Below are positions 1-9,324 of a DNA stretch of 61,838 nt, piece by piece. The stretch covers positions 1 to 61,838 of the forward strand of contig URHY01000003.1 of assembly GCA_900547815.1 (NCBI GenBank). Reading direction: 5' to 3'. Made by a program: the position numbers and the translations under genes. Below the pieces are notes generated by a model. The model was not told the DNA's origin. It searched no databases and saw only the letters and a program-made list of their open reading frames with translations. Within the stretch, counting starts at the first letter, position 1; each line of letters starts with the position of its first letter. The DNA comes from an uncultured Solobacterium sp. GTDB lineage: Bacteria; Bacillota_I; Bacilli_A; Erysipelotrichales; Erysipelotrichaceae.

Positions 1-63
1 TCAACTATTCATTTAAAAATTCAATTGTAGTTATACATTTTTTACAAAGTTAAGGATATATAC

Positions 64-156
64 ATGCGTTTTGTACAAATAATAGTGGCAGTATTGCGAT
101 TTATTCTTTGCGTGACTTTGCTTTTATTGTCACAAACGATGGATTGTTTGGTATAA
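64..156 (+). CDS. possible 30-residue hydrophobic peptide
   Basis: A short ORF starts with ATG seven bases after an AAGGA ribosome site (52-56) and reads about 30 mostly hydrophobic residues with a stretch like one membrane helix. It ends inside the -10 box of holA. Upstream in frame there is a stop at 28-30, so it is not obviously the tail of a longer gene that enters the window. I do not recognise it. It could be a small membrane peptide or chance. Confidence 0.25.
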   Translation: MRFVQIIVAVLRFILCVTLLLLSQTMDCLV

Positions 157-157
157 T
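127..157 (+). promoter_or_regulatory. holA promoter, leaderless geometry
   Basis: TATAAT lies at 152-157, with TTGTCA at 127-132 (19-bp spacer). Only six bases separate the -10 box from the holA ATG, so transcription should start at or next to the A of ATG. Confidence 0.6.
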
Positions 158-163
158 AAGGTC

Positions 164-1105
164 ATGATTTATATTTTATATGGAAAAGACAAAAGCATGG
201 TTTCAATGAAGTTAGAGGCCATTAAAAAAAAACATTCTATTCAAGAAAATGTAAATGTATATGATGCACAAACAGATGAGATTTCAAATGTCTTACAAGA
301 TCTAGATGCCTATTCGATCTTTGATGATGACAAGATGATCATTGTCAATAATTGCACTTTCTTATCGAGTAAGAATACGACAAATTATGAAGTAGATCCT
401 TTCCTTTTAAGAAAAGATACAGAAATGATTTTAGTTCTAATTTGTCCAAATGATAAATTGGATACGAGAAAGAAAAAGGTTAAAGAAATCTGTAATTGTG
501 CAACACTATATTCTTGTTTAGCTTTGGATGACAAGTCACAAAAATTTTATGTGCAAGATAAATTAAAAGAATTTGGCGTAAAGGTGGATTTTAAAACATT
601 AGATTGGATGACATCAAGAATGGGATTGGATCCTATGTGTATTCAAAATGAAATCGAAAAGATTTCCATTTATTCAAAAAATCCAACGTTTGAAGATGTA
701 CAAAATTTACTTGTCGTAGAACCTATGAATAACATCTTTAAAATGGTGGATGCTTTCTTTAGTCAAAATGGAATCTTATTATTAGCTTACTATCGTAACT
801 TTAGAAAACTGAATATAGAACCAGTAGCCATTGTTGCACTACTAGCTAGTCAAATTCGTTTTTTATTTCAAGTACGCGTATTAATGGATGAAGGCAAGGC
901 ACAAGCTACAATTGCTCAAGAACTAAAGGCCAATCCATATCGTGTAAAACTCAATATGCAGAAGGCTATGCGCTTTTCAAGCGAAACCTTACTTTATAAC
1001 TTATCCCTACTTGCTGACTTTGATCAACAAATGAAAATGGGTAAGATCGATAAGGATGATGGCTTTGAATACTTCTGTCTAAACTTAATGATGAACAAGG
1101 GATAG
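164..1105 (+). CDS. holA: DNA polymerase III delta subunit
   Basis: This 313-residue protein is the delta subunit of the clamp-loader complex, which opens the beta sliding clamp and loads it on primed DNA. The N-terminus (MIYILYGKDKSMV) is the AAA+-like fold without a working Walker A, as is normal for delta. The rest is the helical collar region, ending in the F-E-Y-F-C-L-N type C-terminus. The length is slightly under the usual 330-345. Convergence toward rpsT is the Bacillota arrangement, although here a small accessory patch lies between them. The start is the ATG six bases after a -10 box, with no usable ribosome site. Confidence 0.9.
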   Translation: MIYILYGKDKSMVSMKLEAIKKKHSIQENVNVYDAQTDEISNVLQDLDAYSIFDDDKMIIVNNCTFLSSKNTTNYEVDPFLLRKDTEMILVLICPNDKLDTRKKKVKEICNCATLYSCLALDDKSQKFYVQDKLKEFGVKVDFKTLDWMTSRMGLDPMCIQNEIEKISIYSKNPTFEDVQNLLVVEPMNNIFKMVDAFFSQNGILLLAYYRNFRKLNIEPVAIVALLASQIRFLFQVRVLMDEGKAQATIAQELKANPYRVKLNMQKAMRFSSETLLYNLSLLADFDQQMKMGKIDKDDGFEYFCLNLMMNKG

Positions 1106-1123
1106 CCTTGTTCATTTTTATTT
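1091..1123 (+). terminator. holA terminator overlapping the stop codon
   Basis: A 10-bp perfect stem (1091-1100 with 1106-1115) has a five-base loop that contains the TAG stop of holA. TTTTATTTT follows. The 5' arm is coding sequence. Confidence 0.8.
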
Positions 1124-1178
1124 TAGATGTTCATAGTGTCGATTAAGGTGATTTAATGAAAGACAAAAGTAACTTATT

Positions 1179-1436
1179 ATGATTATTGAATTGAGCGTTA
1201 AGAATTGTTTTGTATTTTCATTGGATCCAACAAATAAGACAACGGCAATATATGGACCAAATAATGCGGATAAAACATGCTTGATCAAGTGTATTCAGGC
1301 AATGAAAGAGATATTATTGAATCAAAGAATTGAAATAAAATCAAATCTATTTTCAAATGACTCTGTTGTGAGTTGGGTTTTACATTTGAATATGAGAAAA
1401 ATATATTATCATTTTGTTTACTGTTTTGGACGTTAG
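1179..1436 (+). pseudogene. decayed N-terminal fragment of an AAA-family ATPase
   Basis: Eighty-five residues resemble the first beta-strand and P-loop region of RecF/OLD-like AAA ATPases (AAA_15/AAA_21 type): MIIELSVKNCF at the start, then an IYGPN block and a helix like LIKCIQAMKEIL. The P-loop reads GPNNADKT, so the usual glycines of GxNxSGK(S/T) are lost. The frame closes long before the Walker B and signature regions, and nothing later in any frame restores them. The parent would be 400-450 residues, typical of phage-defence or abortive-infection ATPases. The family call rests on a short match. Confidence 0.5.
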
Positions 1437-1779
1437 GTGTGATATTTTTTTTGAGAATGCATTGATTGATTTTCGGGTAATTATTGGTATAATTCTATTG
1501 AAGGTAGCAATACCTTTAGATGTGGTAAGCATCTATAAAAGTTGTGGTCGGATGAGAGACGGTAAACATTCATGTCTAATTATTGTCGACAACCGACAGA
1601 AAAACTTACCAGATTTGATTTTTTAGTAATACTTATGAAAAGGTGGAATACTCAATTAGTGAGACTCCACCTTTTGATATTTGACAAACAAAAAGGCCCT
1701 CCGAACAAGGAGAACCAATCTAAATGTATTTGGATTCTTTGATTCTAATTATGCGTGAATACAAATAGAGATTTTATTA
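1437..1779. other. 343-bp stretch without a recognisable gene
   Basis: It lies between the ATPase fragment and the toxin gene. A 70-codon open frame (1414-1626) has no recognisable similarity and overlaps the ATPase remnant. The stretch also holds one strong hairpin (1638-1675). It is best read as debris of the same accessory insertion. Confidence 0.5.
1638..1675. terminator. hairpin, possible terminator of the accessory patch
   Basis: Ten-base arms (AAAAGGTGGA at 1638-1647 and its complement at 1666-1675) enclose a second short pairing (CTCA/TGAG). The poly-T is the arm itself, so it could act in either direction. It sits after the decayed fragment and beyond the stop of the minus-strand toxin gene. 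Confidence 0.4.
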
Positions 1780-2055
1780 TTAAAATAAGTCGGAATGTGT
1801 ACCTGTTCGAGAAAGCATTAATACGAGTATGTCTTCTTTGATTTCATATATGAGTAGCCAATCAGGTTCTATATGGCATTCACGTGTACCTTTAAAATTT
1901 CCACTTAAATCATGATCTCGATACTTGGCGTCTAGTTTACCGCCATTAGCTAAAATTTCAATAACTTCAAACATTTTATCAAGATTTTTGTTTTGCTTTT
2001 TTGCAAGTTTTAAATCTTTTTTAAAACGAGTTGTAAATTCTATGCTATATTTCAT
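1780..2055 (-). CDS. type II toxin, YafQ/RelE-ParE superfamily mRNA interferase
   Basis: At 91 residues it has the size of YafQ. The family pattern is visible: an N-terminal strand and basic helix (F-K-K-D-L-K-L-A-K-K), the middle R-E-C-H-I-E-P-D-W-L-L-I-Y segment, and the C-terminal R-T-G-T-H-S-D-L-F. The histidine of that final motif is the catalytic base in YafQ. Such toxins cut mRNA on the ribosome and are held inactive by the antitoxin. Its ATG overlaps the stop of the antitoxin by four bases, so the two are translationally coupled. I expect it to be functional because no key residue is missing. Confidence 0.85.
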   Translation of the reverse strand: MKYSIEFTTRFKKDLKLAKKQNKNLDKMFEVIEILANGGKLDAKYRDHDLSGNFKGTRECHIEPDWLLIYEIKEDILVLMLSRTGTHSDLF

Positions 2056-2324
2056 AAATATAATGCCGCTTTAAGCTCATCAATGCTGGAATATTTTGGT
2101 GTTGTCGGATCAGACATCATTTTTTTTCCTTCTTCAATGGCTTCAATTGTGGTTTTGTTGGGTATATCTAACTTTAACTCGAACGGTATACCATGTTCTC
2201 TAATGGTGGTTCTTAAAAACATATTAACTGCAGTTGTCATGTTTAAACCAAGTTCGTTAAAAATTTCTTCAGCTTGATTTTTAATAGATTTATCTATTCT
2301 AATATTTAAGTTTGTTGTAGACAT
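2052..2324 (-). CDS. type II antitoxin, RelB/DinJ family
   Basis: The 90-residue protein has a ribbon-helix-helix DNA-binding N-terminus (NLNIRIDKSIKNQAEEIF, then ELGLNMTTAVNMFLRT). Its C-terminus wraps the toxin (SSIDELKAALYL). I place the start at the ATG reading MSTTNLN because GGAGG lies eight bases upstream. A longer reading from an ATG five codons earlier would overlap that ribosome site. It is the first gene of the toxin-antitoxin pair and should autorepress the promoter just upstream, where an inverted repeat overlaps the -35 box. Confidence 0.88.
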   Translation of the reverse strand: MSTTNLNIRIDKSIKNQAEEIFNELGLNMTTAVNMFLRTTIREHGIPFELKLDIPNKTTIEAIEEGKKMMSDPTTPKYSSIDELKAALYL

Positions 2325-2347
2325 ATAACATACCTCCATCTAAATAA

Positions 2348-2384
2348 ATTATACTCATAAAAATGTACAATGTCTACACATTGT
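2348..2384 (-). promoter_or_regulatory. toxin-antitoxin promoter with operator
   Basis: Read on the minus strand, TATAAT is at 2348-2353 and TAGACA at 2371-2376, 17 bp apart. An inverted repeat (ACAATGT, four-base centre, ACATTGT; 2367-2384) covers the -35 box. That is the expected place for a RelB/DinJ operator. Confidence 0.65.
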
Positions 2385-2451
2385 CATTATAAATATTCTT
2401 TTAATATGAATGTATACAATATTAAATTTTGATTGGAAATAAAAAGGTGGT

Positions 2452-2478
2452 AATAAAAAAGAAGTCATATGACTTCTT
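2452..2478 (-). terminator. rpsT terminator
   Basis: A 20-base perfect palindrome at 2459-2478 (AAGAAGTCAT and its complement) ends, in the minus-strand direction, in a run of six or seven T. Confidence 0.75.
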
Positions 2479-2487
2479 AATCCTTCA

Positions 2488-2751
2488 TTACGCGATTTCG
2501 TTAATAGCTTTTGCTAAACGTGTTTTTTGACGGCTAGCGTAGTTTTTGTGGTGAATACCTTTAGCTACGGCTTTGTCTAATTTAGAACAGCAGTCGTTGT
2601 AAGCTGCTACAGCAGCTTCTTTATCTTTAGCATCAACAGCTGCTAATACAACTTTAATACTTGATTTCAATGCTGATTTTTTAGATACGACTAATTTGTG
2701 AGCCTTGTTATTTGTTTTAACACGTTTCTTTTGAGATTTAATCTGTGGCAT
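2488..2751 (-). CDS. rpsT: 30S ribosomal protein S20
   Basis: The 87-residue basic helical protein binds the 5' domain of 16S rRNA. Family features are MPQIKSQKKRV at the start, a lysine-rich helix, and K-G-I-H-H-K-N-Y-A-S-R-Q-K-T-R-L near the end. The start at MPQ is chosen because AGGAGG sits eight bases before it. An in-frame ATG three codons earlier (MHF) falls inside that spacing. The gene is monocistronic, with its own promoter and terminator. Confidence 0.95.
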   Translation of the reverse strand: MPQIKSQKKRVKTNNKAHKLVVSKKSALKSSIKVVLAAVDAKDKEAAVAAYNDCCSKLDKAVAKGIHHKNYASRQKTRLAKAINEIA

Positions 2752-2784
2752 GAAGTGCACCTCCTGACATAAATTTGCAAATGG

Positions 2785-2813
2785 ATTATAGCAAATTTCT
2801 AGATTTAATGCAA
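2785..2813 (-). promoter_or_regulatory. rpsT promoter
   Basis: On the minus strand TTGCAT (2808-2813) and TATAAT (2785-2790) are separated by 17 bp. A divergent TATAAT for fmt lies close by at 2835-2840 on the plus strand. Confidence 0.7.
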
Positions 2814-2863
2814 CACAACTTCAAAAAAATACGCTATAATACTTTAGTATTGGAGTGATATAT

Positions 2864-3793
2864 ATGGAAAATAGACGCATTATTTTTATGGGAACACCCA
2901 AAATTGCTAGTGTCGTATTAAAAACAATGTTAGAAAATGATATACATGTTGGCTTAGTGGTAACGCAGCCGGATAAGAAAAAGGGTAGAAAACACCAAGT
3001 TGTTTATTCTGAAGTGAAAGAAGTAGCTTTAGAATATGATATTCCTGTATTTCAGCCTGTGAAGATTAAATTGGATTATCAAGTAATTGTTGATTTTGCT
3101 CCCGATTTAATTGTAACTTGTGCTTATGGACAAATTGTACCTAAAGAAGTATTGAACTTACCTCAATATGGTTGTGTCAATCTTCATGGATCTTTACTTC
3201 CTAAGTATAGAGGGGGAGCGCCTATTCAAAGAGCTATTTGGAATGGCGATAAAGTCAGTGGTATGTCATTGATGAAGATGGCACCTAAAATGGATGCAGG
3301 GCCAGTTCTTGCACAAAAAGAAATTGAAATTTTACCGAGTGATAACTCAACATCTTTATTTGATAAGATGGGTATTTGTGCTGGAGAATTATTACTAGAT
3401 CACTTTGAAGAAATCTGTTCAGGTAAGGCAGTATATGTAGAGCAGGATGAAAGCAAGGTTATCTTCTCACCAGTTTTATCGAAAGAAGAAGAGCATATTG
3501 ATTTAAATCAGGATGATGAACATATATTAAATCAGATTCGTGCTTTTTCAGATGCACCAGGAGCTTATGTATTCTTAAAAGGAAAGAAATTTAAAATCTT
3601 AAAGGCAAGTTATTTAAATGAACAAAATGAGTTTGGACTTCTTATTAAGATTGGCAAGAACAAACTTGGCATTGGGTTACATTCAGGTACGCTTGTGATT
3701 GAAACTTGTCAAATGGAAGGAAAGCCAGTCATGGATTGTACGAGCTTCTTTAATGGACAAGGACGAAACTTAGTAGGAAATATTGTAGAGTAG
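2864..3793 (+). CDS. fmt: methionyl-tRNA formyltransferase
   Basis: It formylates Met-tRNAfMet using 10-formyl-tetrahydrofolate so that initiation can proceed. The N-terminal Rossmann-like domain begins [12 protein letters not shown]. The catalytic N-x-H is visible in [17 protein letters not shown] (about N106 and H108), followed by the conserved D-A-G-P segment near residue 144. The C-terminal domain that binds tRNA is present. At 309 residues it has the family length. The start at MENRR has GGAG eight bases upstream; a GTG three codons earlier lies within that site. It runs ten bases ahead of lepA. Confidence 0.95.
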   Translation: MENRRIIFMGTPKIASVVLKTMLENDIHVGLVVTQPDKKKGRKHQVVYSEVKEVALEYDIPVFQPVKIKLDYQVIVDFAPDLIVTCAYGQIVPKEVLNLPQYGCVNLHGSLLPKYRGGAPIQRAIWNGDKVSGMSLMKMAPKMDAGPVLAQKEIEILPSDNSTSLFDKMGICAGELLLDHFEEICSGKAVYVEQDESKVIFSPVLSKEEEHIDLNQDDEHILNQIRAFSDAPGAYVFLKGKKFKILKASYLNEQNEFGLLIKIGKNKLGIGLHSGTLVIETCQMEGKPVMDCTSFFNGQGRNLVGNIVE

Positions 3794-3803
3794 GGGGAAG
3801 TAT

Positions 3804-5606
3804 ATGGATCAAAAGAATATTCGTAATTTTTGTATCATTGCACATATTGACCATGGAAAAAGTACGTTAGCCGATCGTATCTTAGAACTTACGGATACGG
3901 TTGAAAAACGTGAAATGAAAGATCAGATTCTAGATTCAATGGATCTAGAAAGAGAGCGTGGAATTACAATTAAATTAAATGCCGTACAACTTGTATATCA
4001 TGCCAAAGATGGACAAGACTACTTGTTCCATCTTATTGATACACCAGGCCATGTCGACTTTACATATGAAGTGTCTCGATCTCTTGCTGCATGTGATGGA
4101 GCCATTCTAGTCGTCGATGCAGCACAGGGTGTTCAGGCACAGACTTTGGCAAATGTATACTTAGCCATCGAAAATGATTTGGAAATCTTACCTGTATTAA
4201 ATAAGGTGGATCTTCCTAGTGCACAACCAGAAGTGGTTAAAAAAGAAATTGAAGACTTAATTGGTTTGGATTGTAGCGAGGCGGTAGAAATAAGTGCGAA
4301 ATCTGGATTAAATGTCGATAAGGTACTTGAAGAAATCGTACATAAACTTCCAAGTCCAAAAGGTGATAAAGATGCACCTACACAAGCTTTAGTCTTTGAC
4401 TCTTTCTATGATTCATATCGTGGAATCATTGCCTTTGTATCTGTAAAGAATGGAACAATCAAACCTAAAGATAAGATTCGCTTTATGGCTACAGGTGCAG
4501 AATATGAAGTTACAGAAGTCGGGGTTCGTACTCCAAAAGAAGTGGTAGAAGACCAATTAAATTGTGGTGATGTAGGATGGGTAAGTGCAGCCATTAAAAA
4601 TATCGAAGATGTTCGTGTTGGTGATACGATTACAGTGGCATCTAATCCTGCAAGTGAACCATTATCTGGATATCGTGAAATGCATCCAATGGTATATTGT
4701 GGTTTATATCCAGTGGATAATGCGCGTTATGATGATTTAAAGGAAGCTTTATCCAAATTAAAATTAAATGATGCAGCTTTACATTTTGAACCAGAAACTT
4801 CGCAAGCCTTAGGATTTGGATTCCGTTGTGGATTCTTAGGCTTATTACATATGGATGTTGTCGAAGAGCGTTTAGAGCGTGAATACAATCTAAGTCTTAT
4901 CGCAACAAGTCCTTCGGTAATTTATCATGTTTATAAAACGGATGGTACAATGGAAGAAATCGATAACCCATCGGCTTTACCTGAACCTCAAAAAGTGGAT
5001 CATATTGAGGAACCATATGTTAAGTGTGACATTATGGTACCAAAAGAATATGTGGGTCCTATGATGGATCTTTGTCAGAAAAAACGTGGAGAATATGTAG
5101 ATCTTCAAGTGTTAGATGATGTTCGTATGATGATGGTTTATCAAATGCCATTGAGTGAAATTATTTATGATTTCTTTGATAAGATGAAATCTTGTACAAA
5201 AGGATATGCAAGCTTTGACTATGAATTTAGTGGATATCGTACAAGTTCATTGGTGAAGATGGATATCTTACTAAATGGACAGATTGTCGATGCTTTATCA
5301 ACAATTGTCTTTAGAGATTTTGCGTACAATCGTGGTAATGCGATGGCCATTAAATTAAAAGATTTGATTCCAAAACAACAATTTGAAATTCCAGTGCAGG
5401 CAGCCATTGGTGGTAAGATCATTGCGCGTACAAATATTAAGGCATTGCGTAAAAATGTTTTGGCAAAATGTTATGGTGGAGATATTTCGCGTAAAAAGAA
5501 ATTGTTGGAGAAACAAAAAGAAGGAAAGAAACGTATGAAGATGGTTGGATCTGTAGAGATTCCTCAAGAAGCCTTCATGGCCGTTTTAAGTATGGATGAC
5601 GACTAA
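3804..5606 (+). CDS. lepA: elongation factor 4 (back-translocating GTPase)
   Basis: LepA is a ribosome-dependent GTPase that remodels stalled or mis-translocated ribosomes. In order it has the G domain (P-loop AHIDHGKST near residue 13, switch [22 protein letters not shown]), domain II, two EF-G-like domains, and the LepA-specific C-terminal region ([18 protein letters not shown]). The length of 600 is standard. GGGGGAAG precedes the ATG. The stop overlaps the start of hemW by one base, as TAATG. Confidence 0.97.
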   Translation: MDQKNIRNFCIIAHIDHGKSTLADRILELTDTVEKREMKDQILDSMDLERERGITIKLNAVQLVYHAKDGQDYLFHLIDTPGHVDFTYEVSRSLAACDGAILVVDAAQGVQAQTLANVYLAIENDLEILPVLNKVDLPSAQPEVVKKEIEDLIGLDCSEAVEISAKSGLNVDKVLEEIVHKLPSPKGDKDAPTQALVFDSFYDSYRGIIAFVSVKNGTIKPKDKIRFMATGAEYEVTEVGVRTPKEVVEDQLNCGDVGWVSAAIKNIEDVRVGDTITVASNPASEPLSGYREMHPMVYCGLYPVDNARYDDLKEALSKLKLNDAALHFEPETSQALGFGFRCGFLGLLHMDVVEERLEREYNLSLIATSPSVIYHVYKTDGTMEEIDNPSALPEPQKVDHIEEPYVKCDIMVPKEYVGPMMDLCQKKRGEYVDLQVLDDVRMMMVYQMPLSEIIYDFFDKMKSCTKGYASFDYEFSGYRTSSLVKMDILLNGQIVDALSTIVFRDFAYNRGNAMAIKLKDLIPKQQFEIPVQAAIGGKIIARTNIKALRKNVLAKCYGGDISRKKKLLEKQKEGKKRMKMVGSVEIPQEAFMAVLSMDDD

Positions 5607-6685
5607 TGGTACCTTCATGTTATGTACATATTCCATTTTGTGATTCCATATGTGCGTATTGCGACTTTGTTCGTATTCAAAAAAATGAACAATTTTTTTC
5701 AAATTGGAAAGAAAAGTTAATACAAGAAATTCAAGGGTATAAGATTACAAATCTTCATACTCTTTATTTTGGTGGGGGAACCCCAAGTTTATTAAGTATT
5801 TCTGACTTTGCTTCGATACGAAATTGTTTTCCTAAAGATATTGATGAATTCACGGTAGAATGCAATCCTGAATCTTTAGATGAAGATAAATTAAAATCTT
5901 ATGTTGACTCAGGTGTTAATCGTATTAGTTTGGGTGTACAAAGCTTTAATGATGATCTATTAGAAGTTTGTCATAGAAAACATACAGCTAGTCAGGCAAT
6001 CTCTGTGATTGAAAGGATTCAGAAAAGTTCTTTATCGACTTTTTCGATTGATTTGATTTTTGGACTTCCAAATCAAACAATGGAAAATGTGAAAAAAGAT
6101 ATTTCCACATTTTTAAGTTTAGATATACCACACTTATCTATTTATTCTTTGCAGATTGAAGAAAATTCTGTGTTTGGAAAGACAGGGGTAGAACCTTGTG
6201 ATAGTGATCTAGAAGCCGATATGTTTGAATATATTACAAAAACTTTGGAAGCAGCTGGCTACATTCATTATGAAATATCAAGTTTTTGTAAGCCTGGTCA
6301 TTATTCCAAGCACAATCTAGCTTATTGGCAAGATAAAGACTTCTATGGTTTTGGATGTGGTGCAAGTGGAAGAATTAATGGAATTCGATATGATAATACA
6401 TCAAGCTTAAAGAAGTATTGTTCTTTGGGTCCTTGTCCTTCCTATATCAATGAAACATTATCTGAACGAGCTATGGATGCGATCATGATGGCTTTGCGTA
6501 CAAAGTTTGGATTGAATATGGAAGAATGGAATTTGAAATATCAGAATGATTTTAAAGTACACTACGCAAGTGTATTGGATAAGTATCGTGCGTATTTTTG
6601 TTTTGATGGGGAATGTATCTTTTTAAATGATGCAGGACTTGAAATATTAAATACGATTCTAGTTGATTTTATGTTGATTGAATGA
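5606..6685 (+). CDS. hemW: radical SAM protein HemW (heme chaperone)
   Basis: A radical SAM protein of the HemN/HemW group, 359 residues. The cluster motif CxxxCxxC is at residues 12-19 (F-C-D-S-I-C-A-Y-C-D-F), followed by G-G-G-T-P-S and the HemW C-terminal domain. HemW members bind heme and deliver it; they are not true coproporphyrinogen oxidases, which carry extra N-terminal residues that are absent here. The lepA-hemW order is conserved in Bacillota. No heme biosynthesis gene is seen in the window, so its client here is unknown. It is translationally coupled to lepA. Confidence 0.9.
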   Translation: MVPSCYVHIPFCDSICAYCDFVRIQKNEQFFSNWKEKLIQEIQGYKITNLHTLYFGGGTPSLLSISDFASIRNCFPKDIDEFTVECNPESLDEDKLKSYVDSGVNRISLGVQSFNDDLLEVCHRKHTASQAISVIERIQKSSLSTFSIDLIFGLPNQTMENVKKDISTFLSLDIPHLSIYSLQIEENSVFGKTGVEPCDSDLEADMFEYITKTLEAAGYIHYEISSFCKPGHYSKHNLAYWQDKDFYGFGCGASGRINGIRYDNTSSLKKYCSLGPCPSYINETLSERAMDAIMMALRTKFGLNMEEWNLKYQNDFKVHYASVLDKYRAYFCFDGECIFLNDAGLEILNTILVDFMLIE

Positions 6686-6691
6686 TATAGT
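6663..6691 (+). promoter_or_regulatory. rpsO promoter
   Basis: TTGATT (6663-6668) and TATAGT (6686-6691) are 17 bp apart. The -35 box lies within the last codons of hemW. Confidence 0.65.
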
Positions 6692-6705
6692 TTAATAGCT
6701 TTTGT

Positions 6706-6749
6706 ACTGAGAGTTTGGAAACTTCCAACCTTTCGCTCGGTAGAAAAGG
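6706..6749 (+). promoter_or_regulatory. structured rpsO leader, candidate S15 autoregulatory site
   Basis: ACTGAG (6706-6711) pairs with CTCGGT (6736-6741). Inside is a hairpin, TTGGA/TCCAA (6715-6728). CCTTT (6729-6733) can pair with AAAGG (6745-6749) as an alternative. Such branched or switching leaders are known S15-binding feedback sites in Bacillota. No sequence-level match to a specific published class can be checked here. Confidence 0.5.
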
Positions 6750-6774
6750 ACTAATATAAAATGGAGGAAGAAAA

Positions 6775-7041
6775 ATGTTATTAAAATCTGAAAAACAAGC
6801 AATTATGCAAAAGTATGCAGTACACGAAGGTGACACAGGTTCTCCTGAAGTTCAAATCGCTGTATTGACAGAAGAAATCAACCGTTTAACTGAACACTTC
6901 AAAGAACACAAACACGATTTCCATTCACAACGTGGATTGATGAAAAAAGTAGGACGTCGTAAAAAATTGTTAGCTTACTTGAAGGGTAAAGATTTAGATC
7001 GTTACAAAGCATTGATCGCTAAATTAGGTTTAAGAAAGTAA
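6775..7041 (+). CDS. rpsO: 30S ribosomal protein S15
   Basis: Eighty-eight residues, the normal length. The protein binds the three-way junction of helices 20-22 in 16S rRNA and is an early assembly protein. Family residues include [27 protein letters not shown] type sequence, and [11 protein letters not shown] at the RNA-binding face. TGGAGGAAG precedes the ATG. It has its own promoter, structured leader and terminator upstream of pnp, the usual rpsO-pnp order. Confidence 0.97.
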   Translation: MLLKSEKQAIMQKYAVHEGDTGSPEVQIAVLTEEINRLTEHFKEHKHDFHSQRGLMKKVGRRKKLLAYLKGKDLDRYKALIAKLGLRK

Positions 7042-7063
7042 TCGAAAAGATTACTTTTTTTTT
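7036..7063 (+). terminator. rpsO terminator
   Basis: An 8-bp stem (7036-7043 with 7049-7056) with a five-base loop, then a run of T. The 5' arm covers the rpsO stop codon. Confidence 0.85.
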
Positions 7064-7108
7064 AAGCATTTATTTGATAGAATATAAAAGTATGATTGAG
7101 GTGAAAAA

Positions 7109-9250
7109 ATGGCGAAACAAGAGTTTCATTTAGATTTTTGTGGTCGGGGGATCACAGTAGAAACTGGGGAAATCGCAAAACAAGCAGATGGTGCTGTAAT
7201 TATTCGTTATGGAGATACAGTTACTTTATCAACTGCATGCGCATCGAACCAGGCAAAAGAAGGGATTGACTTTTTCCCTTTAACAGTAAGTTTTGAAGAA
7301 AAGTTATATTCTGTTGGAAAGATTCCAGGAGGATTTTTACGTCGTGAAGGAAGACCAAGCGAACATGCGACATTAACAGCTCGTATGATCGACCGTCCAA
7401 TCCGTCCATTATTTGCGGAAGGATTCCGTAATGAAGTACAAGTTGTCAACACAGTATTAAGTGTGGATCAAGATGCAAGTCCTGAAATGGCAGCTATGTT
7501 TGGTGCTTCATTGGCATTATGTATTTCAGACATTCCATTCAATGGACCAATTGCTGGTTGTAAAGTTGGACGTATCAATGGAGAATTGGTTGCCAACCCT
7601 ACAGTTGCTCAAATGGAAGAAAGTGACATCGATTTAACTGTAGCTGGTACTGCACAAGCATTAAACATGGTTGAAGCAGGGGCTAAAGAAGTTAGCGAAG
7701 AAGATATGCTTGCGGCATTGATGTTTGGACATGAACAAATCAAAAAATTATGTGCATTCCAAGAAGAAATCGTTGCAGCTTGCGGTAAAGAAAAACGTGA
7801 AATCGAATTGTATGCAGTTGATGAAACAATCGATAGCGAAGTTCGCGCAAACTTTGAAGCACAAATTCGTGCAGCTGTTTCAATTAAAGAAAAATTGGAA
7901 CGTTATGGAAAAATTGATGATTTAACAGATGAAGCTGCTGAAATGATTGCAAACAAAGAATATGCATCTGAAAAAGATCAAAACAATGCGGTTAAACAAG
8001 CTCGTGAAATCTGTCGTGGTATTGAAGCTGACGAAGTACGTCGTTTGATCATCGAAGATAAAGTACGTCCAGATGGTCGTCAAATCGATGAAATCCGTCC
8101 ATTGAACTCACAAGTAGATTTACTTCCTCGTGTCCATGGTTCTGCTTTATTTACTCGTGGAGAAACACAGGTATTATCAACAACTACTTTAGGTGCATTA
8201 AATGATAACCAAATTATTGATGACTTAACAGTTGTAGAATCAAAACGCTTCATGCACCACTATAACTTCCCACCATATTGCGTTGGGGAAACAGGACGTA
8301 TGGGAAATCCAGGACGTCGTGAAATTGGTCATGGTGCTTTAGGTGAAAGAGCGTTGGCTCAAGTATTGCCAAGTGTTGATGAATTCCCTTATACAATTCG
8401 TACTGTGGCAGATGTTATGGAAAGTAACGGTTCAAGTTCTCAAGCAAGTATTTGTGCAGGAACAATGTCTTTAATGGCAGCTGGTGTTCCAATCAAAGCT
8501 CCAGTAGCTGGTATTGCGATGGGATTGATCATGGATGATGATTCAGGAAAATATACTGTATTAACAGATATCCAAGGTATGGAAGACCACTTTGGAGATA
8601 TGGACTTTAAGGTTGCCGGAACTACAAATGGTATCACAGCTTTACAGATGGATATTAAAGTAACAGGTATCACAAAAAATATCTTTGAAGAAGCTTTAGC
8701 ACAAGCTCATAAAGCTCGTCTAGAAATCTTAGACAATATGTTGGCGTGTATTTCTGAGCCAAGAAAACAATTGAGTCCATATGCACCTAAGATTGCGATG
8801 ATGAATATTGATCCAGACAAAATCAAGGATGTCATCGGACCTGGTGGAAAGATGATTAATGAAATCATTGCTCAATGTGACAATGTAAAAATTGATATTG
8901 ATGATGATGGAAAAGTTGTGATCTATCATAATGATTACGATACAATCGAAAAAGCAAAACAAATGATCAGTGACATTGTTCGTGTAGCTAAAGTTGGCGA
9001 TGTATATGCTGCTAAAGTTGTTCGTTTAGAAAAATTTGGTGCTTTTGTGAACTTATTTGGTAACACAGACGGTTTACTACACATCTCTAAAATTTCTCAT
9101 CACCGTGTAGAAAAAGTAGAAGATGTATTAAAACTTGGTGATATTATCGATGTTAAGGTTACAGAAATCGATAATAAAGGCCGTATCAATGTAAGCGCAA
9201 AAGCTTTACTTCCAAAGCCAAAAACAGAAGATGAAAAAACGGAAGCGTAA
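7109..9250 (+). CDS. pnp: polynucleotide phosphorylase
   Basis: A 3'-to-5' phosphorolytic exoribonuclease that works as a trimer in RNA decay. The 713 residues hold two RNase PH domains; the second carries the catalytic core ([17 protein letters not shown] and the S-N-G-S-S-S-Q-A segment). A KH domain follows ([11 protein letters not shown], near residue 575) and then a C-terminal S1 domain (G-A-F-V-N-L-F, near residue 645). GAGGTG precedes the ATG. It ends at its own terminator. Confidence 0.97.
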   Translation: MAKQEFHLDFCGRGITVETGEIAKQADGAVIIRYGDTVTLSTACASNQAKEGIDFFPLTVSFEEKLYSVGKIPGGFLRREGRPSEHATLTARMIDRPIRPLFAEGFRNEVQVVNTVLSVDQDASPEMAAMFGASLALCISDIPFNGPIAGCKVGRINGELVANPTVAQMEESDIDLTVAGTAQALNMVEAGAKEVSEEDMLAALMFGHEQIKKLCAFQEEIVAACGKEKREIELYAVDETIDSEVRANFEAQIRAAVSIKEKLERYGKIDDLTDEAAEMIANKEYASEKDQNNAVKQAREICRGIEADEVRRLIIEDKVRPDGRQIDEIRPLNSQVDLLPRVHGSALFTRGETQVLSTTTLGALNDNQIIDDLTVVESKRFMHHYNFPPYCVGETGRMGNPGRREIGHGALGERALAQVLPSVDEFPYTIRTVADVMESNGSSSQASICAGTMSLMAAGVPIKAPVAGIAMGLIMDDDSGKYTVLTDIQGMEDHFGDMDFKVAGTTNGITALQMDIKVTGITKNIFEEALAQAHKARLEILDNMLACISEPRKQLSPYAPKIAMMNIDPDKIKDVIGPGGKMINEIIAQCDNVKIDIDDDGKVVIYHNDYDTIEKAKQMISDIVRVAKVGDVYAAKVVRLEKFGAFVNLFGNTDGLLHISKISHHRVEKVEDVLKLGDIIDVKVTEIDNKGRINVSAKALLPKPKTEDEKTEA

Positions 9251-9257
9251 AAGTAAG

Positions 9258-9286
9258 GAACTCGTTAAAAACGAGTTCTTTTTTCT
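9258..9286 (+). terminator. pnp terminator
   Basis: GAACTCGT (9258-9265) pairs with ACGAGTTC (9271-9278), loop TAAAA, followed by TTTTTTCTT. Confidence 0.88.
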
Positions 9287-9324
9287 TGACTATGTGGTAA
9301 AATAGTTGGGTAGAGGTGAAAATT

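Noticed and set aside
1414..1626. A 70-codon plus-strand ORF after the ATPase remnant
   Set aside because: No recognisable family, overlap with the remnant, no ribosome site; treated as non-coding debris.
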